From positions 1 to 46,116 of IMG/VR virus record IMGVR_UViG_3300017783_000048: a DNA stretch of 46,116 bases; one strand, written 5' to 3'. A program made the position numbers and the translations under genes. The stretch comes from a virus. Below the pieces are notes generated by a model that saw only the letters and a list, made by a program, of their open reading frames with translations, was not told the DNA's origin and made no database searches. This document shows positions 37,002-44,452 of the stretch, piece after piece (the stretch's first letter is position 1; each line of letters opens with the position of its first letter).

Positions 37002-39077
37002 TCAGAAACAAGCAGAAGTATTATCGGTTCCAGGGTTTTCAAATGGCGTTATATCAACTAAAGTCGGTATATCGTTAAAGATCCCAGGTGTCAAACTATT
37101 TAGAGGGATTGAGGGGGGAGGAGTAGTGCCAATTGGGGCAACTGTAACCTCTGGGTTCACAACACTCAAGACAGTTCCAGGTGTAGAAGAAGGAATTGTA
37201 TTTGGGTTTGCAGGAATAACGACTACAGGGATCTTCAAATCATTATTAAGTGCATCTGTATCGATAACAGTCCCAATACCAGTATCAGTACCGCTATCCC
37301 CTCCATCTCCAGTACCATCGTCGCCGTCGTCAGGAGTACTGATATTACTGTCATCGGGCACATTAGGACCAGAACCAACAATATTAACGGGACCAAAACA
37401 AATCTGACCTGTAGAGTAGTCTACACTACCAATACTGGGGTTAGTAATATATTTCTTACTACCAGTGTTGAAGTATGTTTGAAGTTCCCCAAAACCGTTA
37501 TCTTCAAACTGTTGATCAACGCCAGGTCTATCAGCAGTTCTGAATGTACCAGATTGAATTACTGCTTCTTTCGCACAATCTGTGGATCCATCATTACTAG
37601 GATTGGAGTCATACAAACCAGAACCAATAGTAATGCAATATGTATTAGTTTGATTTGTTGTGGGTTTGATATATTTCATAACAGAGATCTGAGTAGAAAC
37701 GTCACTGATGCCACTGTCCGAACCAGAAATTGCTCTTTGGAATGCACTATTTCTAAAGACGGCATTAAAGTTATTAATCTGCGTCTGGGCACCCCACTCA
37801 CCGATTGCATTCTGCACACCTGTAGTCAGATCAGAAACATTTGCTCCAGAAGCGGGATCATATTGCACAAATACTTTGGGAGAAACAAACATTTCATCAG
37901 GATCCACGATAATTGGATCGATAGATGCCATTGAATATGTTCTTAAGCGGGATTCTAGACTATTTTTTGTAGCATCATTCAACGGAGAACCAGTTTTAGT
38001 CTTAATTGCAATATAAACCTTGCCATACACGGGAGGATTAAGTAAATCTCCACCATATGCAACTACAGTATCCGCATTATTATAGAGTTTTTTGGTAATA
38101 ACACTGTAATCTTGAGATGTTACCGCTCTATTTTGTGTGGCGTAGTATCTTGGTGCATTATATTTGATAGATTCGACTTTTTCCGCATCTTCACCCAGTT
38201 GAGAAATACATCTTGTACTAGTGTCAATCACTAATCCCGCAATTACATTCTGATCATCACCAGTACCAGTTTGAATTCTACCTCTAAACTTAAACCTCTG
38301 GACTTCATTTGCTTCGGCACCCTGCGTTACCAAGTATGTCAGCGAGACTACCTCACCATCGGTCAAGTCTCTACCAATTACATTATCGCCAAATTTTACT
38401 CTATATCTCATGTCTTGCCCTTCAGACAAGAAATATACCCGAGTTGAATTATTCAAGTCGGTAATATTGTCTGCTTGAGTGTACAAATCAAATGTAGTGG
38501 ATGACTCGTTTGGTTTTACCCTTACAACAAGAGTTGAAATATCAGCATTTGGAGTAGGAATCTCATATTCTCCTGTTTTGAAGGTATCAACAACGAAATT
38601 AGACGTTACCAGAGACCCCTGATAGACCGTCAGAGCGTCGAGTTTACCTTTTCCAGTGGATGTATCCACATTGACTGTAATGTCTTCTATAGTAGACCAT
38701 GTGTATCCACCACCGACTGCTACAGGTCCCTTAAGTAAGGTTGCTGTGCTGGGATAAGCGCCATTAATTATATTAGTTTGAAATTCAAAGTTTAAACTTG
38801 CCCTAGATGCTCTAATAGAATTGGGAACGTAGTTTAAAAGTTTTGCAATATTAACAATATTATCGCGAATTGTAGCAGAAGACAAAAATGCCTCGTTAAT
38901 CGCCATATTAGCGTTGAACGAGGTATAGTAAGTATTATATGCTAAAGCATCCACAAGATACGACAGAGCAGAACCATCAAAGTCATAATCGGTAAACTCG
39001 GTGCGAGTTCTCAAGTATGATTTGATAGAAGACTTAATGTCTTCAAAATCTAGTGCTGTTAGATTATTCGGTTGCAT
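37002..39077 (-). CDS. gp6: Baseplate wedge protein gp6 homologue, 691 aa
   Basis: In T4, gp6 dimers form the continuous inner ring of the baseplate wedge and bind gp7, gp53 and gp25. The N-terminus (LDFEDIKSSIKSYLRTRTEF, DYDFDGSALSYLVDALAYNT, then FNANMAINEAFLSSATIRDN and LLNYVPNS) is diagnostic of gp6/Baseplate J-type proteins. The core also has RVKFGDNVIGRDLTDGEVV and TSQDYSVITKKLY. Length is close to T4 gp6 (660), but residues about 562-691 form a low-complexity Asp/Gly- then Pro/Thr-rich tail (DDGDDGTGDGGDSGTDTG) not seen in T4. The ATG overlaps the gp25 stop by one base (TAATG), and the giant gene begins three bases after its stop, so 25-6-giant are co-transcribed and probably translationally coupled. 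Confidence 0.95.
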   Translation of the reverse strand: MQPNNLTALDFEDIKSSIKSYLRTRTEFTDYDFDGSALSYLVDALAYNTYYTSFNANMAINEAFLSSATIRDNIVNIAKLLNYVPNSIRASRASLNFEFQTNIINGAYPSTATLLKGPVAVGGGYTWSTIEDITVNVDTSTGKGKLDALTVYQGSLVTSNFVVDTFKTGEYEIPTPNADISTLVVRVKPNESSTTFDLYTQADNITDLNNSTRVYFLSEGQDMRYRVKFGDNVIGRDLTDGEVVSLTYLVTQGAEANEVQRFKFRGRIQTGTGDDQNVIAGLVIDTSTRCISQLGEDAEKVESIKYNAPRYYATQNRAVTSQDYSVITKKLYNNADTVVAYGGDLLNPPVYGKVYIAIKTKTGSPLNDATKNSLESRLRTYSMASIDPIIVDPDEMFVSPKVFVQYDPASGANVSDLTTGVQNAIGEWGAQTQINNFNAVFRNSAFQRAISGSDSGISDVSTQISVMKYIKPTTNQTNTYCITIGSGLYDSNPSNDGSTDCAKEAVIQSGTFRTADRPGVDQQFEDNGFGELQTYFNTGSKKYITNPSIGSVDYSTGQICFGPVNIVGSGPNVPDDSNISTPDDGDDGTGDGGDSGTDTGIGTVIDTDALNNDLKIPVVVIPANPNTIPSSTPGTVLSVVNPEVTVAPIGTTPPPSIPLNSLTPGIFNDIPTLVDITPFENPGTDNTSACF

Positions 39078-39496
39078 TATTCAGGTCTCTTGAGGACGAA
39101 AGAAATAGTTTCTACGATCGGGAGTCCCACAATACGGTAAGAAATCTCAACATTGAACTTATTATTCGATGCTAGAGGTTTTACCAGAACATTTTCTAAA
39201 AGAACCCTAGGTTCGTACTGGTCCACTGTATTTATGATCTCATCTCTGAGAACTTCAGCAGTAAAAGGGTCCATTTGCTCAAACAAAAGAGAAACTGTTT
39301 GAGATCCCACGTCGGGTTGAAACAATTTCTCTCCAGGAGAGGTTAAAATTAGGTTTCTGATCGATTGTTTGATTGCGTTATCGTTCTTTTGAACATTCAA
39401 CGAATCTGTAAGGGGATTTCTAGCGAAAGCAATGTCGATATCACGAAAACTTCTGCTTCTTTGAATATCTTTACCAGTTATGTCCTTTAGTGCCAT
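39077..39496 (-). CDS. gp25: Baseplate wedge protein gp25 homologue, 139 aa
   Basis: gp25 belongs to the GPW/gp25 family and bridges the wedge to the central hub, starting sheath polymerisation. Diagnostic segments are RSFRDIDIAFARNPLTDSLN, then IKQSIRNLILTSPGEKLFQP, GSQTVSLLFEQ, and the C-terminal beta strand VEISYRIVGLPIVETISFVL. Length matches T4 gp25 (132 aa). A CTAAATAT late-like signal lies 25 bases upstream; a G-run (AGGGGGGA) sits about 17 bases from the ATG, too far for a standard ribosome site, and no upstream in-frame start was found. It overlaps gp6 by one base. Confidence 0.95.
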   Translation of the reverse strand: MALKDITGKDIQRSRSFRDIDIAFARNPLTDSLNVQKNDNAIKQSIRNLILTSPGEKLFQPDVGSQTVSLLFEQMDPFTAEVLRDEIINTVDQYEPRVLLENVLVKPLASNNKFNVEISYRIVGLPIVETISFVLKRPE

Positions 39497-39520
39497 TAAA
39501 ATTCACAAGAATCCCCCCTA

Positions 39521-39528
39521 ATATTTAG
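39521..39528 (-). promoter_or_regulatory. Possible late promoter CTAAATAT upstream of gp25
   Basis: On the minus strand CTAAATAT contains the TAA stop of the 48-codon gene and precedes a G-run and the gp25 start by 25 bases. It shares the TAAATA core with the three stronger late sites. The stop-codon overlap means part of the match is coincidental. Confidence 0.45.
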
Positions 39529-39671
39529 CGACCTTGACCCCGATAACGTTTTCTAGCGTTATTACCTGAAGATGAAGCATATTTTGTATGCTTTCCTCGC
39601 CCTTGACGGGTTTTCTTTGGTTGCGACTCGATCATATTCTGACCAGTCAATGATTTTGTGATTTTTGCCAT
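39525..39671 (-). CDS. Small basic protein, 48 aa
   Basis: I start it at the ATG at 39671 (MAKITKSLTGQNMIESQPKK) rather than an upstream ATG at 39725 that would overlap the PAAR gene out of frame. It is strongly basic, with GRGKHTKYASSSGNNARKRY and a final RGQGR, and no hydrophobic core, so it is probably disordered or nucleic-acid/protein-binding. Small Arg/Lys-rich proteins of this kind recur next to gene 25 in related marine phages as I remember them; function is not known. It begins two bases after the PAAR stop, consistent with one operon. Confidence 0.75.
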   Translation of the reverse strand: MAKITKSLTGQNMIESQPKKTRQGRGKHTKYASSSGNNARKRYRGQGR

Positions 39672-39673
39672 AG

Positions 39674-40234
39674 TTAAATTCCTACATAAACATTTGGACT
39701 GCCGCCAGTCACAGTTGAAGAACATGGTAAAGGTAAAGTTCCCGTACCAAGTGGATCTCCAAATTTACCCAGTCGCCTTCCATTGACAAAAACCGACTTT
39801 GTTGTGGCAAGTAGTTGCCTTTGATGCCCAACTGCAGGTTCTCTACCTGCTGCCGTTCCAATAGTACACCAATGTGCGGGTGATTGTAGCACATTTACAC
39901 AAGGTGGTGTTCCAGGGATATATGAAATGGTGGTCAAAGTGGTAAATGTTGGATGTGGAATGAGAACATCCTGATCTAAAATCGGAATATTTCCATTAAT
40001 AATCACATTTGGTGATCCTCCTGCACCTAACGGTAGTAATGGTGTGGGTAACCACGTTACCGTTGCATTCATAAGCGGTAATGGTCTTGGTTGGATGGTC
40101 GGTGTCATTGGTTGGTGCGGACAATCGGGCAAAGTACCTCCACCAAAACCAGGATGGTGCATTGCCCCACAACCAAAACCGTGCCCAGAACAAGTTCCTA
40201 GGTACAGTGCGGCGGGTAAACCTGCGATGGCCAT
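39674..40234 (-). CDS. PAAR-domain baseplate spike-tip protein, 186 aa
   Basis: PAAR proteins form the pointed, metal-stabilised cap on the gp5/VgrG-type spike that first meets the outer membrane. The opening (MAIAGLPAALYLGTCSGHGF, then CGAMHHPGFGGG) is rich in His and Cys, as PAAR tips are. The repeated GGSPNVIINGNIPILDQDVL and VFVNGRRLGKFGDPLG with TVTGGSPNVYVG are the GGSPNV and FVNGxxxxxxGD signatures of the PAAR-like group. Pro-rich loops (TIQPRPLPL) are present. A GGAG ribosome site lies about 12 bases before the ATG. It follows the 941-codon gene and precedes gp25, consistent with a central spike role. Confidence 0.88.
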   Translation of the reverse strand: MAIAGLPAALYLGTCSGHGFGCGAMHHPGFGGGTLPDCPHQPMTPTIQPRPLPLMNATVTWLPTPLLPLGAGGSPNVIINGNIPILDQDVLIPHPTFTTLTTISYIPGTPPCVNVLQSPAHWCTIGTAAGREPAVGHQRQLLATTKSVFVNGRRLGKFGDPLGTGTLPLPCSSTVTGGSPNVYVGI

Positions 40235-40254
40235 CTTATATTACTCCATTTTAG

Positions 40255-40262
40255 ATATTTAG
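40255..40262 (-). promoter_or_regulatory. Possible late promoter CTAAATAT upstream of the PAAR gene
   Basis: On the minus strand CTAAATATCTAAAATGGAG contains the TAA stop of the 941-codon gene and lies 21 bases before the PAAR ATG. It is identical over eight bases to the site before gp25. Support is by pattern only. Confidence 0.45.
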
Positions 40263-43084
40263 TCAATGTCATAGGGATTTCCGTAATTTTCTGCCGCTTT
40301 ACTGACTGTCGCAGCAGATCTACTGAAGTCATGGAAGATCTCTAGCGTCCCTGAAGCATTCCATCCCCTACATCCAGAACCATAAGGACCAGTCATATTA
40401 TATGTGTATGCGTATGTTGTTCCAAAACCTGTGGTTCCAAACCCCTGATCTGCTGCTGGTCCATTATCATACTGATCACCTGTTGTAGTTTGAGTAAAGT
40501 CCGCAGTTCCAGCAAAGGGACTAGGACATACATGACCACAACCAATCTCTACAGGTTCCACTCGAATCTCAACGTTAATATTAACTTTGTCTAGGGGATC
40601 AGGTCTATACTGTGTCATCATATACTTAGTTCGATTAGATGAACGAGGCATATCTGAAAGACTACCACTCACAGTCTGAATATAACGTTCTTGATGCCTT
40701 GCAACAGGTTTTACATCACCTGGCAGCATCACATCATCTAAGTGTTCTGTAATAGTTCTATTGATGCTGGTTTTATCCGTAACAATTTGCTTCTTATGGA
40801 ATTTATCGACATTATCAATTTGTGACAAGTAATCCAAATCGTATTCTGCATCCATATATTTTCTTACAGGATCAATATCAGACTGCTTGATCTTATTCTG
40901 TTCAAGAGCAACTTCTCGAACTCGATTAGGATCACTCTGAATATTCAACTTACTTACAGGCATAGTATGTGTTGTTTGTGCCTTTCTATTCTTATGTCCT
41001 TTCTTAATTGATTTTTTAGTATTACTAGTAGTATCTCCATCGGGTTGATTGTCATACAGTTGTTGAGTAGTAAACTCTCGATTTGCTTTTAGAGCTGCAT
41101 ATGCATCATCACCAAGAAATTTCTTCATACTATCTTTCAAAGTTACATCTTCTGATGCTTCTTCTCTTGCTACAGGTCGTTTACCTTTCTTAGGTATCCT
41201 ATCAATAATATCTAAATCCCTCTCCTTTTGACCCTTTCTAACTGCATTGTTGGGAATAGTAAATGTATTCTCCTTTTGAATATTTGCCAAGTACACCATA
41301 GGTCGATCTTTACTTGACTCGCGATAACCAGATCCACCGTTGATAATATTAATCCCAGTTAAAGCACCAGAACTACTGAACTGTCCTTCAATAATTGCTT
41401 GCTCACCGTTCCTACTAGTTGGTGGAGTAACAACTAGTTTTGGTTTCCTACCCTTTAGATTTTTCCTAGTCATACCAGTACCAGGTTTAAACATATATCC
41501 GTTTTGATCTGGTGCATCTGTAGGTGATGTCGCAAGTCCATCAATACGTCCATTCCTTACCGTACATTGTGCAAACGGTTGTTCAATTAAATTATAATCG
41601 TCTGGTGCTGCATCCGAAACTTCAGCAGTTGTGTATTGTACGGATTTACCTAAGAACTCAAACAATCCAATTAATACTACATGAGTTTTAATACCATATC
41701 CAGCATAGGTTTTAATCGTATGATTTCGATCTGAATTATAACTAGACCCATGAGTAAAATCGCCACCGCCACCACTGACATATGCAACATGATATCCAAA
41801 CTCAGGATCACTATGCACTACACGAGTAATTCGATGTCCATTAACATTATCGCCTACCCGTAATTTATCAAATCCACTCATACCTGCTACATCAGCAATA
41901 TTAGCATCAGCAACATTAGTAACATTCAGAGATTTTGTGAAAGTTGTGGTCGCGCCCGAGGGGTGTCTATGATCCCACTCTAATGTAAATGATTGACCTG
42001 CAGTATACCGCACACCCTGTGATAACCATTCATCAAAACTATAGATCGTACCAGTAATATTATTATTAGCATCAACTCTAGGAAAGATTGATGCACGTAT
42101 TACAAAACCCTCTGATAATCCAGTCTCTAAAGTAAATACTCTGAATGTATAAGCTGCTTCCTCACCAACTTCCCATGGTGTTTCATTTGTTTCAATTGTC
42201 GCACCTCGGGTTGTAACATATCCATTGGGAAATATATCTGTGCCATCTACACTAAATCTAGAAACACCATCAGGTGCTATTGTGGATAACGCGGTGTAAT
42301 TAAACATAACCTTCTCAGATTGACTCCCAATACCAAACAATGTGGGGTGAGGACAATCAACGTCTCCTGTGAAATCACGAACACCTGTGTATCTTATTTG
42401 AGCAATTTCAGTGTTACAGTAAAAATTAGTACAATTATAACATTCTAGTTTGTTTGTACCTGTATTATCATTTGCACCAACACTAACTGATGGTGTTGCT
42501 GGTACTGCACCCGCACCACCTGGATCATAATCTGGATCGCCAGGTTCACCGACTGCAGGTGACCCAGGAGATCCTGGATCTCCATTGGCAACACCAGCAT
42601 TACTAGTAATATTAATATCCTCTTCTTCTAACCAAAAACATGGTGTCCCACTAATACCAGCATTATCACTCAGATCATACAAGTAATAAAACCACGTATC
42701 ACTAGACACATACCGAAATGATAACTCACTCGGATAATTATCATAAACTAATGAAAATCCTGCGGTGCAGTTTGCAACTGCTTTTCCACAACTTACACCA
42801 CTATCAGGAAAAGTATTATACGTTCGACTATTACTATCATCATCAAATGGTATTAATGTAGCACCATACATGACAGCATCATCATCCATCCTAGGAATAT
42901 TGAATTTATTATCACGAAATAAAGATGATGGGTATTCCTTGAATTCAAATGGTAATGCATCAGGTGGTACTACCATTGAACAATTACCACCATCTACCGT
43001 TCCAGCAAAAGATGTGATGAAACCAAACTGATTGCAAACCTCAGTATTATACTTTCCTCTCTCATCCCAACTCTTACATCCCAT
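40259..43084 (-). CDS. Cys-rich virion structural protein, 941 aa
   Basis: I do not recognise a named family; the position beside the PAAR tip and gp25 fits a hub, spike or baseplate component, and T4 gene 5 lies nearby in gene order, but no T4 lysozyme motif is visible. The N-terminus (MGCKSWDERGKYNTEVCNQF) is conserved-looking and Cys-rich; clusters of Cys recur near 100-260 and 870-890 (CGHVCPS). A collagen-like GDPGSPGSPAVGEPGDP stretch lies near 170. A single Gly-Tyr copy (GGSGYRES) is near 590, followed by a very basic linker (KKSIKKGHKNRKAQ) and a Gln/Asp-rich helical part near 640-800. The C-terminus is Gly/Tyr-rich. It overlaps the 61-codon gene by 11 bases. Confidence 0.78.
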   Translation of the reverse strand: MGCKSWDERGKYNTEVCNQFGFITSFAGTVDGGNCSMVVPPDALPFEFKEYPSSLFRDNKFNIPRMDDDAVMYGATLIPFDDDSNSRTYNTFPDSGVSCGKAVANCTAGFSLVYDNYPSELSFRYVSSDTWFYYLYDLSDNAGISGTPCFWLEEEDINITSNAGVANGDPGSPGSPAVGEPGDPDYDPGGAGAVPATPSVSVGANDNTGTNKLECYNCTNFYCNTEIAQIRYTGVRDFTGDVDCPHPTLFGIGSQSEKVMFNYTALSTIAPDGVSRFSVDGTDIFPNGYVTTRGATIETNETPWEVGEEAAYTFRVFTLETGLSEGFVIRASIFPRVDANNNITGTIYSFDEWLSQGVRYTAGQSFTLEWDHRHPSGATTTFTKSLNVTNVADANIADVAGMSGFDKLRVGDNVNGHRITRVVHSDPEFGYHVAYVSGGGGDFTHGSSYNSDRNHTIKTYAGYGIKTHVVLIGLFEFLGKSVQYTTAEVSDAAPDDYNLIEQPFAQCTVRNGRIDGLATSPTDAPDQNGYMFKPGTGMTRKNLKGRKPKLVVTPPTSRNGEQAIIEGQFSSSGALTGINIINGGSGYRESSKDRPMVYLANIQKENTFTIPNNAVRKGQKERDLDIIDRIPKKGKRPVAREEASEDVTLKDSMKKFLGDDAYAALKANREFTTQQLYDNQPDGDTTSNTKKSIKKGHKNRKAQTTHTMPVSKLNIQSDPNRVREVALEQNKIKQSDIDPVRKYMDAEYDLDYLSQIDNVDKFHKKQIVTDKTSINRTITEHLDDVMLPGDVKPVARHQERYIQTVSGSLSDMPRSSNRTKYMMTQYRPDPLDKVNINVEIRVEPVEIGCGHVCPSPFAGTADFTQTTTGDQYDNGPAADQGFGTTGFGTTYAYTYNMTGPYGSGCRGWNASGTLEIFHDFSRSAATVSKAAENYGNPYDID

Positions 43085-43259
43085 CTTTCAATTCCTTTAT
43101 TCGTTTGTAAATTTCTTCATAATTTCCCTTCACATCCAAATACTCGTCACAACCGTCTGGACGGTAGAATAACTTGTCGGGTGTGGGAATGGTCCTCACA
43201 AACGTTTCGAGTGCTTCTAGGCGATCCTCCATGTGCTTCAGACGTGTTTCAAGTTCCAT
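43074..43259 (-). CDS. Coiled-coil miniprotein, 61 aa
   Basis: No named family. Residues 1-22 (MELETRLKHMEDRLEALETF) have clear heptads of a coiled coil, then a PTPDK turn and an acidic/aromatic segment (RPDGCDEYLDVKGNYEEIY). It overlaps the AbrB-like gene by 11 bases and the 941-codon gene by 11 bases, so it is firmly inside this operon. It could be a chaperone or oligomerisation partner of the downstream structural protein; that is inference from position. Confidence 0.72.
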   Translation of the reverse strand: MELETRLKHMEDRLEALETFVRTIPTPDKLFYRPDGCDEYLDVKGNYEEIYKRIKELKDGM

Positions 43260-43413
43260 TGTCTACTTTCCTTAAACATAATTGATCATCGGTGACAGTA
43301 TACTCTAATATATCACCTACATCCCATCCGAGTTCCGTGCTGACTTCTTCAGGTATAGGTAATACCATCTCACCAAACTCATCCTCCTCTAATGTTACTG
43401 TGAATCTTTTCAT
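43249..43413 (-). CDS. AbrB/SpoVT-like small regulatory protein, 54 aa
   Basis: I translated 43413-43249 directly; it is short but open from ATG to TGA. The sequence MKRFTVTLEEDEFGEMVLPI, then PEEVSTELGWDVGDILEYTV and DQLCLRKVDN, follows the swapped-hairpin AbrB/MazE pattern: beta strand, G-E-M-V-L-P-I-P, short helix ending in LGW, then G-D-x-L-E and a final strand. Such domains form dimers and usually bind palindromic DNA, although some act as antitoxins. It overlaps the previous gene by four bases (ATGA) and the next by 11. Its promoter region contains a 27-base palindrome, so autoregulation is possible. Target and activity are inferred. Confidence 0.7.
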   Translation of the reverse strand: MKRFTVTLEEDEFGEMVLPIPEEVSTELGWDVGDILEYTVTDDQLCLRKVDNGT

Positions 43414-43670
43414 AGTCGGTTATTTACTTGTGGATTATCTGTTGGATTATTCTCCTTCCATTCTTCCCATGCCGTGAGAATATCCTTACCCTCATTTATA
43501 AGACCAGCACTACTGCAATAATCGGCACACTCATACATTCGTGGATCTAGAAACTTTTCGTAACGTATCATAACCTCGATTGCCCATGTGCGCTCATCAA
43601 GTCTCTCATTACGAATACTTGCATCCATGAATTTTTCCTCGGAGAATTTTTTGAATCTGATGTAATTCAT
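43410..43670 (-). CDS. Conserved-looking small protein, 86 aa (start uncertain)
   Basis: No named family. The core (ERLDERTWAIEVMIRYEKFL, then DPRMYECADYCSSAG and EGKDILTAWEEW) is helix-rich with two Trp and two Cys. The ATG at 43670 has no ribosome site, whereas the in-frame ATG at 43628 (Met15) is preceded by GAGG eight bases upstream, so the protein may be 72 residues. It is the first gene after the sigma70 promoter at 43819-43847, behind a leader of about 140 bases or more, and overlaps the AbrB-like gene by four bases. Confidence 0.72.
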   Translation of the reverse strand: MNYIRFKKFSEEKFMDASIRNERLDERTWAIEVMIRYEKFLDPRMYECADYCSSAGLINEGKDILTAWEEWKENNPTDNPQVNNRL

Positions 43671-43811
43671 TCTTTGAATAATATCTAGAAGGCGTTTGGG
43701 AACCTTTGTAGGTTAGGGTAGTTTGCTTTTTTATATAAGGGCCCGCCCAGGCTTACATAGAACCCCAAATAACTGCGATTAACTGTTATTATCTATAAAA
43801 GATTAACTGTC
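43671..43811 (-). other. Untranslated leader with repeats and small hairpin
   Basis: About 140 bases between the predicted transcription start and the first ATG. It contains the direct repeats at 43777-43810, a GGGCGGGCCC segment near 43736-43745 and a hairpin at 43701-43714 (AACCT-ACAA-AGGTT). No tRNA or known riboswitch was recognised, and no long ORF is open. Confidence 0.5.
43777..43810 (-). repeat. Direct repeat ACAGTTAATC, two copies 24 bases apart
   Basis: On the minus strand ACAGTTAATC occurs exactly at 43801-43810 and 43777-43786, with a further CAGTTA at 43770-43775. The first copy abuts and slightly overlaps the promoter palindrome, so these may be additional operator half-sites or leader elements. 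Confidence 0.6.
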
Positions 43812-43834
43812 CTAAGTCATTATAACCTAGGACA
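43808..43834 (-). promoter_or_regulatory. Palindromic operator-like sequence over a -10 box
   Basis: On the minus strand TGTCCTA-GGT and ACT-TAGGACA are arms of a 27-base inverted repeat centred on TATAATG; seven outer base pairs are perfect and the inner ones include one G-T. The -10 element lies in the centre, the geometry of a repressor site that blocks polymerase. It could also form a hairpin after the 113-codon gene, but the following sequence lacks a T-run. Confidence 0.6.
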
Positions 43835-43847
43835 CGCTATCTGTCAA
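43819..43847 (-). promoter_or_regulatory. Exact-consensus sigma70 promoter
   Basis: Minus strand TTGACA (43842-43847), a 17-base spacer, then TATAAT (43819-43824). All twelve consensus bases match. It begins right after the stop of the 113-codon gene and points at the 86-codon gene and its operon. Confidence 0.88.
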
Positions 43848-44189
43848 TCAGGCAAACACATAACCTGACACAAACTCTTCGTTCTTAAATACTTTCTCAG
43901 TGCCCAACTGTCCTACAAACTTTCTCACATACCAGGTGAAGTTCTTCTGAAAGACTCCCTCACCAGCAACACAGAATTCATCACATAAGGCGTTGAGTCT
44001 GCTCTTGGTTGTATTAGACTGCCAACCTCCATCATAGATTGTCATGCTATCTTCATCGATAGATGCAATCTGATTGCCATGGAGATAGATGAAACTAACA
44101 CCCTCAATCGTGATGACCTGAGTGTTACCCGATTTCCAATCTTGGTTTGCTTTGATAGCGTTGTTCATTTGGGTTTCGATCTTACGCAT
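43848..44189 (-). CDS. Conserved small cyanophage-type protein, 113 aa
   Basis: I start it at the ATG at 44189 (MRKIETQMNNAIKANQDWKS), because the longer frame to 44297 would run across a good promoter and reads as low-quality sequence. Key segments are VITIEGVSFIYLHGNQIASI, MTIYDGGWQSNTTKSRLNAL, and EGVFQKNFTWYVR. As I remember, proteins with the LHGNxIA and YDGGWxSxTTKSRLNA patterns are common in cyanophages and uncharacterised. The YDGGW-TTKSRLN arrangement suggests a compact alpha/beta fold; no catalytic motif is evident. It has its own sigma70-type promoter at 44225-44253 with a short leader. Confidence 0.82.
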   Translation of the reverse strand: MRKIETQMNNAIKANQDWKSGNTQVITIEGVSFIYLHGNQIASIDEDSMTIYDGGWQSNTTKSRLNALCDEFCVAGEGVFQKNFTWYVRKFVGQLGTEKVFKNEEFVSGYVFA

Positions 44190-44224
44190 GAGAGAAAAGT
44201 TGGTTTGATTTCTTTGACTCTTTA

Positions 44225-44253
44225 ATAATACACGATTTTGAGGTCTGTGCCAA
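44225..44253 (-). promoter_or_regulatory. Sigma70-type promoter for the 113-codon gene
   Basis: Minus strand TTGGCA (44248-44253), 17-base spacer, TATTAT (44225-44230), five of six matches in each box. Predicted start is about 30 bases before the ATG at 44189. Confidence 0.7.
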
Positions 44254-44266
44254 AACCTTGTGACAC

Positions 44267-44452
44267 TTATTCGATTGGCACAATGTCCCAATACCACCCA
44301 ATCTGCTTAATGTAATCAAAGGGGGAAGATCTGTCAGTCTTAGGATATGACTCTTGACGGTCATTCCTTATGCTGTCGATATACTTTTCCATGTCATAGA
44401 TGCTATGGAAAGTACCTCTAAGGACCTGCTGATTGTCGTAGACTTGATACAT
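44267..44452 (-). CDS. Small protein, 61 aa
   Basis: A longer frame to 44521 is open, but an exact sigma70 promoter lies inside it, so I start at the ATG at 44452, which is preceded by GGAG about 12 bases upstream. The protein (MYQVYDNQQVLRGTFHSIYD, then YIDSIRNDRQESYPKTD and IKQIGWYWDIVPIE) resembles short cyanophage hypotheticals that begin with a Y-x-V-Y-D-N-x-x-x-L-x-G-T-F pattern; no function is recognised. It ends about 15 bases before the -35 of the next gene. Confidence 0.68.
   Translation of the reverse strand: MYQVYDNQQVLRGTFHSIYDMEKYIDSIRNDRQESYPKTDRSSPFDYIKQIGWYWDIVPIE

Noticed and set aside
39229-39236. CATAAATA on the minus strand inside gp25.
   Set aside because: It matches the late box but lies about 150 bases before gp6 within conserved coding sequence; chance is as likely as function.
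43736-43745. GGGCGGGCCC as a terminator.
   Set aside because: Pairing would leave a two-base loop or a three-base-pair stem, and the following bases are A-rich rather than T-rich on the minus strand.
43671-43811. A tRNA or known riboswitch in the leader.
   Set aside because: A GGTTC-like string is present, but no cloverleaf, CCA or anticodon stem could be formed; only short hairpins are visible.
44189-44297. N-terminal extension of the 113-codon gene to 44297.
   Set aside because: It would include the sigma70 promoter at 44225-44253 and overlap the previous gene; the ATG at 44189 gives the conserved-looking start.
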